DNA of 5,137 nucleotides from Planctomycetaceae bacterium (lineage in GTDB: Bacteria; Planctomycetota; Planctomycetia; Pirellulales; Thermoguttaceae): contig JAIRTV010000270.1 in NCBI GenBank assembly GCA_031254675.1, positions 1 through 5,137 on the forward strand, in the 5' to 3' direction. A program made the translations under genes and the position numbers. Positions 1-4,913 of this stretch are shown one piece after another. The stretch's first letter is position 1. Every line of letters begins with the position of its first letter. The notes beneath the pieces were generated by a model. It did no database searches. It was not told the origin of the DNA and saw nothing but the letters and a program-made list of their open reading frames with translations.

Positions 1-3
1 CGG

Positions 4-72
4 TATTTGAACACAAATCACGTGGAAAAATACAAAAAATTCTGTGTCGTCTGTGATTTCCGTGTTCAAATA
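4..72. repeat. Long imperfect inverted repeat (hairpin)
   Basis: The left arm has TATTTGAACAC (4-14) followed directly by AAATCAC (15-21). The right arm has GTGATTT (53-59), two unpaired C bases (60-61) and GTGTTCAAATA (62-72). This gives 18 paired positions with one 2-nt bulge and a loop of about 31 nt. There is no T-run directly after it, so it is not a typical intrinsic terminator. It could be the tail of an upstream transcript, a processed RNA structure or a small MITE-like repeat. Origin and function are unknown. Confidence 0.6.
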
Positions 73-394
73 AAATCATCACAAAAATAAGTATTAAAGC
101 GAAATACGTAATTGACGAGGTTTTTCTTCTGTTGAGTCAAAGCAACTTTTGGAAAGTGCTGATTATTTATAACAATAATTTTTAGCTCATTTGAGATGAC
201 AATATCATTCATTTCCGGTTGGAAAATATTGAACACTTTCACTGCACGAATATAGCTGTACAGTGTAATTTAGATACGTTAATTTGCGCGTCTTTTTGGT
301 CGTCTATTTTTTGTTTTGTAATAGTAGAATCTTGCGCATTTTCTTTGTAAAGAACATTTTTCGATGGTTCATTTTACCCAATTTGGACAAGTAC

Positions 395-533
395 GTGTTA
401 CATGATGCCACAGTTGCTCACTCACAATTACACGATATGTTGGTACAGTCATTGATGGCGTTTTTTTTAATACGTATCGTTTCTTTCGTCAAAAAACAAG
501 TTGCCAGCAAATACAGTGTTACATGATGATGCC
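395..533. repeat. Short direct repeat pair GTGTTACATGATG
   Basis: GTGTTACATGATGCC at 395-409 recurs at 516-533 as GTGTTACATGATG plus an extra ATG before GCC. The copies start 121 nt apart. They could be remnants of a duplication or binding sites, or chance in an AT-rich background. The second copy overlaps the start of the doubtful ORF at 523. Confidence 0.35.
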
Positions 534-804
534 AACCAATCCAACTTTGCACTTCGTGTTCCGCAAGATCGTCCCATCTACTTCTCCAAGAAAACGTTGC
601 AAACCACGCCGATCCTCAAAAATAAATATAACACAAAATTTGACGGAAACAAAGAAAAATAAAGAACTCAACCCGCAATTTAATACGTATGGGTTGCCCA
701 CTTTTGTTGCGCTGAGACATTTTTCAAAAAAATGTCAATATCATCGAACCGCCCTATTGACAGATCCTCGTCTCTTACGTATCATACTGCAACTTGATGA
801 TTGA
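523..804 (+). CDS. Doubtful small ORF, unknown product
   Basis: This would be a 93-residue protein beginning with three consecutive ATG codons. It is rich in K, R, S, T and N, with a basic cluster (PRKRCKPRR) near residues 23-31. I see no domain, signal peptide or membrane segment and recognise no family. Against it: there is no Shine-Dalgarno sequence, a perfect 9-bp hairpin lies inside it (716-736), and a near-consensus promoter for rpmF occupies its last 50 bases. A/C-rich sequence has few stop codons, so an ORF this long can arise by chance. It may be spurious or a lineage-specific gene. Confidence 0.15.
   Translation: MMMPTNPTLHFVFRKIVPSTSPRKRCKPRRSSKINITQNLTETKKNKELNPQFNTYGLPTFVALRHFSKKCQYHRTALLTDPRLLRIILQLDD
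716..736. repeat. Perfect 9-bp stem-loop
   Basis: GACATTTTT (716-724) and AAAAATGTC (728-736) are exact reverse complements around a CAA loop. No T-run follows on either strand, so a terminator is unlikely. It lies 20 nt upstream of the -35 of the proposed rpmF promoter, so it could be an operator-like site or an incidental A/T-rich palindrome. Confidence 0.45.
757..785 (+). promoter_or_regulatory. Sigma70-type promoter for rpmF-fabD-fabG
   Basis: A perfect -35 TTGACA (757-762) is followed by exactly 17 nt and a -10 TATCAT (780-785), one mismatch from TATAAT. Transcription would start near 792, giving rpmF a leader of about 70 nt. This is the best promoter match in the left half of the window. 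It shares its architecture with the promoter ahead of the atp genes at 3603-3631. Assignment to rpmF and the genes behind it follows from position and strand. Confidence 0.65.
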
Positions 805-863
805 TTATTTCAATGAATATCCGTCTGTTTCTATAAATTGAAAATTTTTACACACTTACAAAA

Positions 864-1043
864 ATGGCAGTCCCAAAACGTAAACACAGCAACGCCCGAA
901 GCGGTTCACGGCGTGCCCATGATCGTAAAGCCCTAATTCAACGGACAAATTGTCCCGATTGCAGTACCGCAATTCCAACTCATGTCGTCTGCCCAAAATG
1001 CGGCTACTACATGAAACGCCAAGTTGATATTCCTAAAGAATAG
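864..1043 (+). CDS. rpmF: 50S ribosomal protein L32
   Basis: The gene encodes a 59-residue basic protein of the large ribosomal subunit, bL32 family (57 residues in E. coli). The N-terminus MAVPKRKHSNARSGSRRAH is the standard L32 signature. A zinc-ribbon follows with cysteine pairs C30-x2-C33 and C43-x2-C46, so this is the zinc-binding form rather than the cysteine-free paralogue. The start is fixed by the family N-terminus. No Shine-Dalgarno sequence precedes it, and the 25 nt before the ATG contain no G. It probably shares a transcript with fabD 41 nt downstream. L32 beside fatty-acid genes is a widespread bacterial arrangement, although plsX and fabH, often found between them, are absent here. 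Confidence 0.97.
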   Translation: MAVPKRKHSNARSGSRRAHDRKALIQRTNCPDCSTAIPTHVVCPKCGYYMKRQVDIPKE

Positions 1044-1067
1044 AATAAAATATTCGCCGTTTTATTC
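1043..1067 (+). repeat. Intercistronic 8-bp hairpin between rpmF and fabD
   Basis: GAATAAAA (1043-1050) and TTTTATTC (1060-1067) are exact reverse complements around a 9-nt loop. The stem begins at the last base of the rpmF stop codon and fills most of the 41-nt gap. It is A/T-only apart from one closing G-C pair and has no T-run after it, so it could be a weak processing or stabilising structure rather than a strong terminator. The fabD start lies 17 nt after the stem. Confidence 0.45.
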
Positions 1068-1084
1068 ACAATAGCCTTATAGCA

Positions 1085-1993
1085 ATGGGTAAAATCGCTT
1101 TACTGTTTCCCGGACAAGGTGCTCAATCCGTCGGAATGGGGAAAACCTTGGTCGAAGAATTTGCTCCGGCAAAAAAAATCTTCGAACAAGCTAACTCAAC
1201 CCTCGGTTACGATTTAGCACGGATCTGTTTCGAAGACCCCAACGGAAACCTAGACTCCACCGTTATCAGTCAACCAGCAATTTTTACGTTAAGTATTGCC
1301 GCTCTAGAATTGTTGAAAACAAAAGAACCGGAAATAGTAGAACATTGTGAAGCAGTTGCCGGTTTGAGTCTTGGCGAATATACGGCGTTGGTTTTTTCAG
1401 GAGTTTTCAGTTTCGAAGACGGATTGCGTTTGGTGCAAAAACGCGGGCAGGCAATGCAAGACGCCTCCGACTCCACGCCAAGCGGCATGATCAGTATCAT
1501 CGGGAAAGAACTCGCGGAAGTCGAAACAATCTGCAACGAAAATCGTGGCGGCGGCGTTTTGCAAGTTGCCAATATCCTTTGCCCCGGCAATATTGTTATT
1601 TCAGGAACAAACGACGCTTGCGAACGAATCGCCGAACTTTCCACCGCTGGAAAATTTCACGCGGTACCCTTAGCAGTTGCCGGAGCGTTTCACACGCCAA
1701 TCATGAAACCTGCCGATGAAATATTGGCTCAAGTATTGGCGGAAATTACAATGAATCAACCACGGATTCCAGTCATCAGCAATGTTGACGCCGCACCACA
1801 CAACGACCCCAATGAAATTCGGCAAATCCTCGTAAAACAAATTCTTAGTCCGGTTCTTTGGGAAATTTCCATGAGAAAACTTCTCGAACAAGGTTTTGAT
1901 ACCTTTTATGAAGTCGGACCTGGTCGCGTTCTTCGTGGATTATTAAAACGAATTGACCGCAAAATTAAATGTTACGGAGTTATTGATGCTTAA
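1085..1993 (+). CDS. fabD: Malonyl-CoA:ACP transacylase
   Basis: This cytoplasmic enzyme transfers malonate from CoA to the phosphopantetheine arm of acyl carrier protein, supplying extender units for type II fatty acid synthesis. The 302-residue length is close to the E. coli enzyme. Visible landmarks are the N-terminal LLFPGQGAQ (6-14), the nucleophile motif GLSLGE with Ser95, the carboxylate-binding Arg120 in QKRGQAMQ, the catalytic His203 in AFHTPIM, Gln252 before SPVLW (E. coli Gln250 position), and EVGPGRVL near the C-terminus (276-283). These match Ser92, Arg117 and His201 of E. coli FabD, so it should be active. The ATG at 1085 is set by the family N-terminus and has no Shine-Dalgarno. 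The 3' end overlaps fabG by 8 nt. The coding strand is notably A/C-rich. Confidence 0.97.
   Translation: MGKIALLFPGQGAQSVGMGKTLVEEFAPAKKIFEQANSTLGYDLARICFEDPNGNLDSTVISQPAIFTLSIAALELLKTKEPEIVEHCEAVAGLSLGEYTALVFSGVFSFEDGLRLVQKRGQAMQDASDSTPSGMISIIGKELAEVETICNENRGGGVLQVANILCPGNIVISGTNDACERIAELSTAGKFHAVPLAVAGAFHTPIMKPADEILAQVLAEITMNQPRIPVISNVDAAPHNDPNEIRQILVKQILSPVLWEISMRKLLEQGFDTFYEVGPGRVLRGLLKRIDRKIKCYGVIDA
1976..1979 (+). promoter_or_regulatory. Shine-Dalgarno site for fabG
   Basis: GGAG lies inside the end of fabD with 6 nt between it and the ATG at 1986. It decides the fabG start in favour of 1986 over an in-frame TTG at 1953. It is one of only two clear Shine-Dalgarno sites in the window, as expected for a gene whose start overlaps the gene before it. 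Confidence 0.7.
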
Positions 1994-2771
1994 AATAAAT
2001 TTACAAAATCGTGTAGCAATTATCACCGGAGGCACTCGCGGAATCGGGCTTGGAATTGCCAAAGCCCTTGCCGCTTGCGACGCCAAAATTGCGTGTATCG
2101 GAACCAATCCGGAAAAATTGAAATCAGCAATAGAAGAAATCAGCAACACCAAAAATTCAAGCACCGGCAAACTCCCCAAAGAATGTCAGGAAGAAATTGA
2201 AGGATATATTTGTAATGTTTCAGTAACAGCGGAAGTCGAACAAACTGTTGAAAAAATTCTGGCAAAGTTTGGCAAAATTGATATTCTGGTTAATTGTGCC
2301 GGAATTACGCGGGATGTGCCGCTTGGAGCAATGAAAGACGAAGAATGGGACGATGTCATCGGAGTCAATCTTCGCGGACCATTTCTCATGACACGAGCAT
2401 GTTCCAAACCCATGCGACGCGCTAAACAAGGTCGAATTATTAATATTACAAGTATTAGCGGATTGATCGGCAATAAAGGACAAGCCAATTATTCTGCGTC
2501 CAAAGCCGGATTGATCGGGTTCACACGAACCGCGTCCAAAGAATTAGCCGGCAAAAATATTACAGTCAATGCAATTGCGCCGGGTTTTATCGAAACGGAT
2601 ATGACCGCGGTTTTGCCGGAAGTGTTGAAACTGGAAATAAAAAATCGTATTCCCTTGGCGCGTTTTGGACGTCCCGAAGATGTAGCGAATGCTGTTTTGT
2701 ATTTTGCCAGTGATGAAGCTTCTTTTGTAACAGGACAAATCCTGACAATTGACGGCGGAATGATACGATAG
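1986..2771 (+). CDS. fabG: 3-oxoacyl-ACP reductase
   Basis: This cytoplasmic short-chain dehydrogenase uses NADPH to reduce 3-oxoacyl-ACP to 3-hydroxyacyl-ACP, the first reduction of fatty acid elongation. From the ATG at 1986 it is 261 residues. It shows the cofactor motif TGGTRGIG (14-21), with Arg18 where NADPH-specific FabGs carry arginine, then NCAG (103-106) and the catalytic set Asn128, Ser156, Tyr169 and Lys173 (YSASK). APGFIETDM (198-206) and a terminal DGG are also typical. Compared with the 244-residue E. coli FabG, all catalytic residues are shifted by 18, mostly because of about 15 extra residues around 53-72, before the NCAG strand. The start overlaps the fabD stop by 8 nt, indicating translational coupling. 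Many SDRs look alike, but position between fabD and acpP supports FabG. Confidence 0.95.
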   Translation: MLKINLQNRVAIITGGTRGIGLGIAKALAACDAKIACIGTNPEKLKSAIEEISNTKNSSTGKLPKECQEEIEGYICNVSVTAEVEQTVEKILAKFGKIDILVNCAGITRDVPLGAMKDEEWDDVIGVNLRGPFLMTRACSKPMRRAKQGRIINITSISGLIGNKGQANYSASKAGLIGFTRTASKELAGKNITVNAIAPGFIETDMTAVLPEVLKLEIKNRIPLARFGRPEDVANAVLYFASDEASFVTGQILTIDGGMIR

Positions 2772-2778
2772 TAATTCA

Positions 2779-2860
2779 GTGAACAGTTAAAAAGAGATAA
2801 TCAATCGTAAAAATTTTGATTTCACAATTGACGATTATTACATTTGTATTAATTGTTCAC
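2779..2860. repeat. 82-nt nested inverted repeat between fabG and acpP
   Basis: Outer arms GTGAACAGTTAA (2779-2790) and TTAATTGTTCAC (2849-2860) pair over 12 positions with one G-T pair. Inner arms TAATCAATCGT (2798-2808) and ACGATTATTA (2831-2840) pair with one bulged base. The loop (2809-2830) is A/T-rich. The element starts 8 nt after the fabG stop and ends 54 nt before acpP. It lacks a GC-rich stem or T-run, so simple termination is doubtful. An RNA processing or stabilising structure, or a MITE-like insertion, fits better. Confidence 0.6.
2816..2844 (+). promoter_or_regulatory. Weak candidate promoter for acpP
   Basis: TTGATT (2816-2821), 17 nt, then TACATT (2839-2844): each hexamer has two mismatches to the sigma70 consensus. 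It would give acpP its own transcript with a leader of about 60 nt. It lies inside the inverted repeat at 2779-2860. In AT-rich DNA such matches are common, so this is tentative. Separate expression of acpP is plausible because ACP is usually far more abundant than FabD or FabG. Confidence 0.25.
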
Positions 2861-2885
2861 AAAATTTATTAACCATTAACTAAAA

Positions 2886-2914
2886 CTATTCACTACTAAC
2901 TATTAACTAAATTT
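2886..2914 (+). repeat. Heptanucleotide tandem repeat abutting acpP start
   Basis: Three consecutive heptamers CTATTCA, CTACTAA, CTATTAA (2886-2906) are followed by CTAAATTT (2907-2914) and then the acpP ATG. The + strand has no G from 2861 up to the start codon, so the mRNA leader should be unstructured and cannot contain a Shine-Dalgarno sequence. The tract may act as an A/U/C-rich ribosome-recruiting leader. A similar pair of heptamers precedes atpE (4893-4906). Confidence 0.5.
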
Positions 2915-3157
2915 ATGGCTTCAACAGAAGAAAAAGTAATCAATATCATTGCCGGACAACTTGGATCGGATGCGGCAACGATTACAGCGGAAACAGATAT
3001 TGCCAATGATCTTGGTGCTGATTCCCTTGACCTTGCAGAGTTGATGATTGCCTTCGAAGAGGAATTCAACATCAACATTGATGAATCCGACGCCCAAAAT
3101 ATCACAACGGTTGGCGATGTGATTCAACACATCGAAAAAGCAATTCAATCGAATTGA
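2915..3157 (+). CDS. acpP: Acyl carrier protein
   Basis: This small acidic cytoplasmic protein carries growing acyl chains on a 4'-phosphopantetheine arm through fatty acid synthesis. The 80-residue length is typical. The attachment site GADSLD places the modified serine at Ser37, within a recognisable ACP helix-II region (LGADSLDLAELMIAFEEEF). Acidic residues dominate helix II, the docking face for partner enzymes such as FabD and FabG upstream. The ATG at 2915 is the natural family start, and no Shine-Dalgarno precedes it. It is separated from fabG by a 143-nt structured gap, suggesting independent control. The ketosynthase gene fabF, often found next, is missing from the 482 nt downstream. 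Confidence 0.97.
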   Translation: MASTEEKVINIIAGQLGSDAATITAETDIANDLGADSLDLAELMIAFEEEFNINIDESDAQNITTVGDVIQHIEKAIQSN

Positions 3158-3233
3158 TCCTTGACCGTTCGCGTCTATGTCCGAATACATGGATCAGGTC
3201 AGAACCAAAATAACGTTCTTGAAGTCTGAAAAA

Positions 3234-3262
3234 AATCCCGATTGTTTCGGAATTTTGGGATT
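3234..3262 (+). terminator. Candidate terminator after acpP
   Basis: AATCCC (3234-3239) pairs with GGGATT (3257-3262). The stem extends inward through GATT and AATT-type pairing with a 2-nt bulge, leaving a loop around GTTTCGG. It is followed by the T-rich stretch ATTATTTCG rather than a clean T-run, and preceded by a run of seven A. Its place 76 nt after the acpP stop and before a new promoter fits an intrinsic terminator, although a weak one. Confidence 0.4.
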
Positions 3263-3270
3263 ATTATTTC

Positions 3271-3290
3271 GATTATTTACACAAATAATC
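3271..3290. repeat. Perfect 8-bp hairpin with ACAC loop
   Basis: GATTATTT (3271-3278) and AAATAATC (3283-3290) are exact complements around ACAC. It follows the terminator-like hairpin by 8 nt and may act with it as a tandem end structure, or be a dyad protein-binding site. All but the outermost pair are A-T. Confidence 0.5.
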
Positions 3291-3561
3291 ATTCGCTCAA
3301 AATTTCGAAATGATTGGATAATTTTCAGTTGATCGTGGAAAAGAACACAAACAGAATAGTTACCGCAAGATCAATAATTCGCTTGCGAAACGGTTTGCTT
3401 GTTTTTCATTATCAACGGGTAAATTCTGAAAACACAATTTTTATCTGAAAAATTATTCCCAGCGTTTGCGGATTGGTTGTTGAAACGGATAAATTTTGTA
3501 TGTTTTATTTTACCTGTAAATTCCACTGAATAATTACGTTCTTTTCCGTTCTCCTTAATCA

Positions 3562-3598
3562 GTTGAAATTGGTTGAATTGGTTTTGGTTTGGCTGGTT
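3562..3598 (+). repeat. TTGGTT-rich degenerate repeat upstream of atp promoter
   Basis: TTGGTT occurs at 3569, 3578 and 3584, with near copies TTGGCT (3589) and CTGGTT (3593). GTTGAAATTG and GTTGAATTG form an adjacent near-duplicate at 3562-3580. The tract is G/T-rich on the + strand and ends 4 nt before the -35 hexamer at 3603, so it occupies the position of an upstream promoter element or activator sites. It may also be simple sequence drift. Confidence 0.4.
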
Positions 3599-3602
3599 CC
3601 AG

Positions 3603-3631
3603 TTGACAATCGTAAAGAGAGCATGTACAAT
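3603..3631 (+). promoter_or_regulatory. Sigma70-type promoter for the atp operon
   Basis: A perfect -35 TTGACA (3603-3608), exactly 17 nt, and a -10 TACAAT (3626-3631) with one mismatch to TATAAT. The expected transcription start, 6-9 nt after the -10, falls at about 3638-3640, which coincides with the GTG of the atpZ-like gene at 3640. The transcript would therefore be leaderless or nearly so. The match quality equals that of the rpmF promoter at 757-785. Confidence 0.7.
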
Positions 3632-3639
3632 TTGACACC

Positions 3640-3894
3640 GTGAGTAGTGAAATACAAAATCAGAAAAAAATAGAGGAAAATGATTCCGACGATGATTGCC
3701 CTCGAAAAGATATTGCTTTAGCGGTTCGGATTTCCAATATTGGATTTGAAATGGTTTTTCCGGCTGTTATTGGTGTTGGGTTGGATTATTTGTTCGGTAC
3801 GGTGGCTTTGTTTGTTGTGCTTGGAGTTGTTCTTGGAGCGGTTCTTGGGTTTTGGCAACTCATCAGAATTGCCTCCAAAACCGATAACAAATAA
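3640..3894 (+). CDS. atpZ: AtpZ/AtpI-like F0F1 ATP synthase accessory protein
   Basis: This is an 84-residue membrane protein of the short AtpZ family (putative F0F1-ATPase subunit). The family sits at the head of atp operons and is linked to ATP synthase assembly or Mg2+/Ca2+ handling. The N-terminal 30 residues are charged, with an acidic run (EENDSDDD) at 12-19. Two membrane segments follow, about 35-52 and 54-76, with the family hallmark GxGLDYLFGT (45-54) at the turn and a basic C-terminal edge. GTG at 3640 is the only plausible initiator: no in-frame ATG, GTG or TTG occurs before residue 38, inside the first membrane segment. No Shine-Dalgarno is present, and a strong -10 lies only 8 nt upstream, suggesting a leaderless message. 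It is followed after 132 nt by atpB. The family call rests on the hairpin pattern and position. Confidence 0.82.
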   Translation: MSSEIQNQKKIEENDSDDDCPRKDIALAVRISNIGFEMVFPAVIGVGLDYLFGTVALFVVLGVVLGAVLGFWQLIRIASKTDNK

Positions 3895-3921
3895 CCAATT
3901 TCCCAACCGTTTGAATTTCAC

Positions 3922-3944
3922 ACTTTTGGAGTCAAAAGTTTTTT
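3922..3944 (+). terminator. Terminator-like hairpin between atpZ and atpB
   Basis: ACTTTTG (3922-3928) and CAAAAGT (3933-3939) are exact complements around a GAGT loop, directly followed by a T-run (3939-3944). The layout is that of an intrinsic terminator, but the 7-bp stem is A/T-rich and probably leaky. It lies 27 nt after the atpZ stop, so it could uncouple the level of the accessory protein from that of the ATP synthase subunits. Confidence 0.45.
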
Positions 3945-3960
3945 GAATTAACACAAAAGA

Positions 3961-3998
3961 AAGATGTTGGTGTTCTTTATTTTTGCATCTTCCTTTTT
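3961..3998 (+). promoter_or_regulatory. Second weak stem-loop with T-run before atpB
   Basis: AAGATG (3961-3966) and CATCTT (3986-3991) pair around a 19-nt loop, then CC and five T (3994-3998). The stem is short and the loop large, so it is a weak candidate for attenuation or RNA processing. The sequence up to the atpB ATG is T-rich and lacks a Shine-Dalgarno. Confidence 0.25.
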
Positions 3999-4026
3999 AA
4001 TTGTCCGTTTTTAATTGTTTCTAACC

Positions 4027-4839
4027 ATGAGTGCTGGGATAAATATTGAAGACCTTGTTGCCGGACATGTTAAAGATACGGACTATTTTCATCTTCCGTT
4101 CTATCATCTTGAAATTCCCCATTTCTTGACCAATCTGGGAATTACAAAATTTGTCTTGATTGAAATGGCGGCGGCATTGTTGATGGTGATTATTTTTGTG
4201 CCGATGGCGGTGCGAATTCGTGGGGGGAAGCCGGTCAAGGGGCGATTTTGGAATTTGATTGAAGTTTTTCTGGTTTACATGAAAGACGAAGTTATTGTTC
4301 CGTCTATTGGCAAAAAAGATGCTGCTCCATTTCTTCCGTATTTGTGGACGCTTTTTTTCTTTATTTTATTTTGTAATCTTGGCGGGATGTTACCTTGGGC
4401 GGGTTCGCCGACGGGTTCGGTCATGGTTACGGGAGTTTTGGCAATTTGTACTTTTGTTGTTGTGGTGGCGACAGGAATGATTTATCATGGGGTTGCCGGA
4501 TTTTGGCTTGGCATGATTCCGCCGATGGAGGGAGCGATTGGAGTTGTTTTAGCTCCGTTTATGTTTGTTTTGGAAGTGTTCAGTTTTTTTGTGAAACATT
4601 GTTCTTTGTGTATTCGTCTTATGGCGAACATGTTTGGCGGACACTTAATGATTGCGGTATTTCTTGCGTTTATTCCTATGTCGGCGTGGGCTATTTACGC
4701 TTGGATTCCTATTACGTTTTTGGTTATTGTGACATCGGTTTGCGTGAGTTTTCTCGAACTGTTTGTTGCGTTCCTTCAAGCGTATATTTTTACTTTTTTA
4801 ACTTCCGTGTATATCGGAATGGCAATACACCAACACTAA
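4027..4839 (+). CDS. atpB: ATP synthase Fo subunit a
   Basis: This integral membrane subunit forms the two proton half-channels against the c-ring of the F-type ATP synthase. It is 270 residues from the ATG at 4027 (271 in E. coli). The essential arginine is Arg197 in SLCIRLMANMFGGH, matching E. coli Arg210. His206 and Glu244 occupy the paired positions that are Glu219 and His245 in E. coli, a swap common in other bacteria. Gln251 in FLQAYIFTFLTSVYI matches E. coli Gln252. Membrane segments are visible near 42-63, 104-124, 131-153, 170-193, 205-222 and 225-262. The in-frame TTG at 4015 is rejected, because neither start has a Shine-Dalgarno and ATG is favoured. The coding strand is strongly G/T-rich. 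Subunit c follows after 86 nt. Confidence 0.97.
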   Translation: MSAGINIEDLVAGHVKDTDYFHLPFYHLEIPHFLTNLGITKFVLIEMAAALLMVIIFVPMAVRIRGGKPVKGRFWNLIEVFLVYMKDEVIVPSIGKKDAAPFLPYLWTLFFFILFCNLGGMLPWAGSPTGSVMVTGVLAICTFVVVVATGMIYHGVAGFWLGMIPPMEGAIGVVLAPFMFVLEVFSFFVKHCSLCIRLMANMFGGHLMIAVFLAFIPMSAWAIYAWIPITFLVIVTSVCVSFLELFVAFLQAYIFTFLTSVYIGMAIHQH

Positions 4840-4878
4840 AAGAATTCGGAAGCAAAAATTGATTTCTTTCAATTCTTT
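4839..4878 (+). repeat. Intercistronic stem-loop between atpB and atpE
   Basis: AAAGAATT (4839-4846) and AATTCTTT (4871-4878) are exact complements. An alternative inner pairing AATTG/CAATT (4857-4861, 4870-4874) overlaps the right arm. The stem starts at the final base of the atpB stop codon. Such structures between atpB and atpE could protect or expose the subunit c message, which must be translated in excess. The pairing is A/T-rich and unproven. Confidence 0.35.
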
Positions 4879-4892
4879 GTTTTCCACTTAAC

Positions 4893-4906
4893 CTATCCAC
4901 TATCCA
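4893..4906 (+). repeat. CTATCCA tandem pair upstream of atpE
   Basis: CTATCCA occurs twice in direct tandem (4893-4899, 4900-4906), followed by TTAAAA and the atpE Shine-Dalgarno. The + strand has no G from 4880 to 4914. The heptamer resembles the CTATTCA/CTATTAA units ahead of acpP (2886-2906), so the two leaders share a repeat style. Confidence 0.45.
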
Positions 4907-4913
4907 TTAAAAA

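Larger units (their letters stand above)
73..756. other. Intergenic region without a recognisable gene
   Basis: I recognise no protein family, tRNA or rRNA here. The sequence is AT-rich with long T and A runs. Two consecutive + strand ORFs exist: a TTG-started one at 284-526, hydrophobic and low in complexity, and 523-804, listed separately as doubtful. Their junction is an ATGA overlap at 523-526, which might suggest coupling. However, neither has a ribosome binding site or a recognisable domain. A short near-duplicate (395-409 and 516-533) and a hairpin (716-736) are the only structure seen. The rpmF promoter lies at the right edge. Confidence 0.5.
3158..3602. other. Non-coding spacer between acpP and the atp genes
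   Basis: No convincing ORF or RNA gene is visible, and I see no trace of fabF or other acyl synthesis genes. The spacer holds a terminator-like hairpin (3234-3262), a perfect 8-bp hairpin (3271-3290), weaker inverted pairs such as AATCATT/AATGATT (3287-3293, 3309-3315) and TTGATC/GATCAA (3329-3334, 3369-3374), and a TTGGTT-rich stretch before the atp promoter. The density of hairpins suggests a boundary between two transcription units. A small RNA cannot be excluded. Confidence 0.6.

Noticed and set aside
284..526. 80-residue ORF starting at TTG
   Set aside because: It needs a TTG start without a ribosome binding site, is low-complexity and hydrophobic from T-rich DNA, and matches no family I know.
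519..701. 60-residue minus-strand ORF
   Set aside because: Overlapping a doubtful + strand ORF, it has no recognisable domain or upstream signal, and all real genes here are on the + strand.
1062..1070. TTATTCACA, a match to the DnaA box TTATNCACA
   Set aside because: It is a single site that forms one arm of the rpmF-fabD hairpin, with no cluster of boxes or origin genes nearby. Chance is a sufficient explanation.
1953..1985. In-frame upstream TTG start for fabG
   Set aside because: The added 11 residues are not part of the FabG family N-terminus, and GGAG is correctly spaced to the ATG at 1986.
3158..3639. Possible decayed fabF or hidden novel gene
   Set aside because: I looked for ketosynthase N-terminal motifs and for longer open frames on both strands and saw none. 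The region reads as regulatory or spacer DNA.
4015..4026. In-frame upstream TTG start for atpB
   Set aside because: ATG at 4027 gives a normal subunit a N-terminus, and no ribosome binding site supports the TTG.
4395..4862. 155-residue ORF inside atpB in another frame
   Set aside because: It overlaps the clearly real atpB throughout, is rich in C, G, Y and F as expected of a frame shadow, and has no domain.
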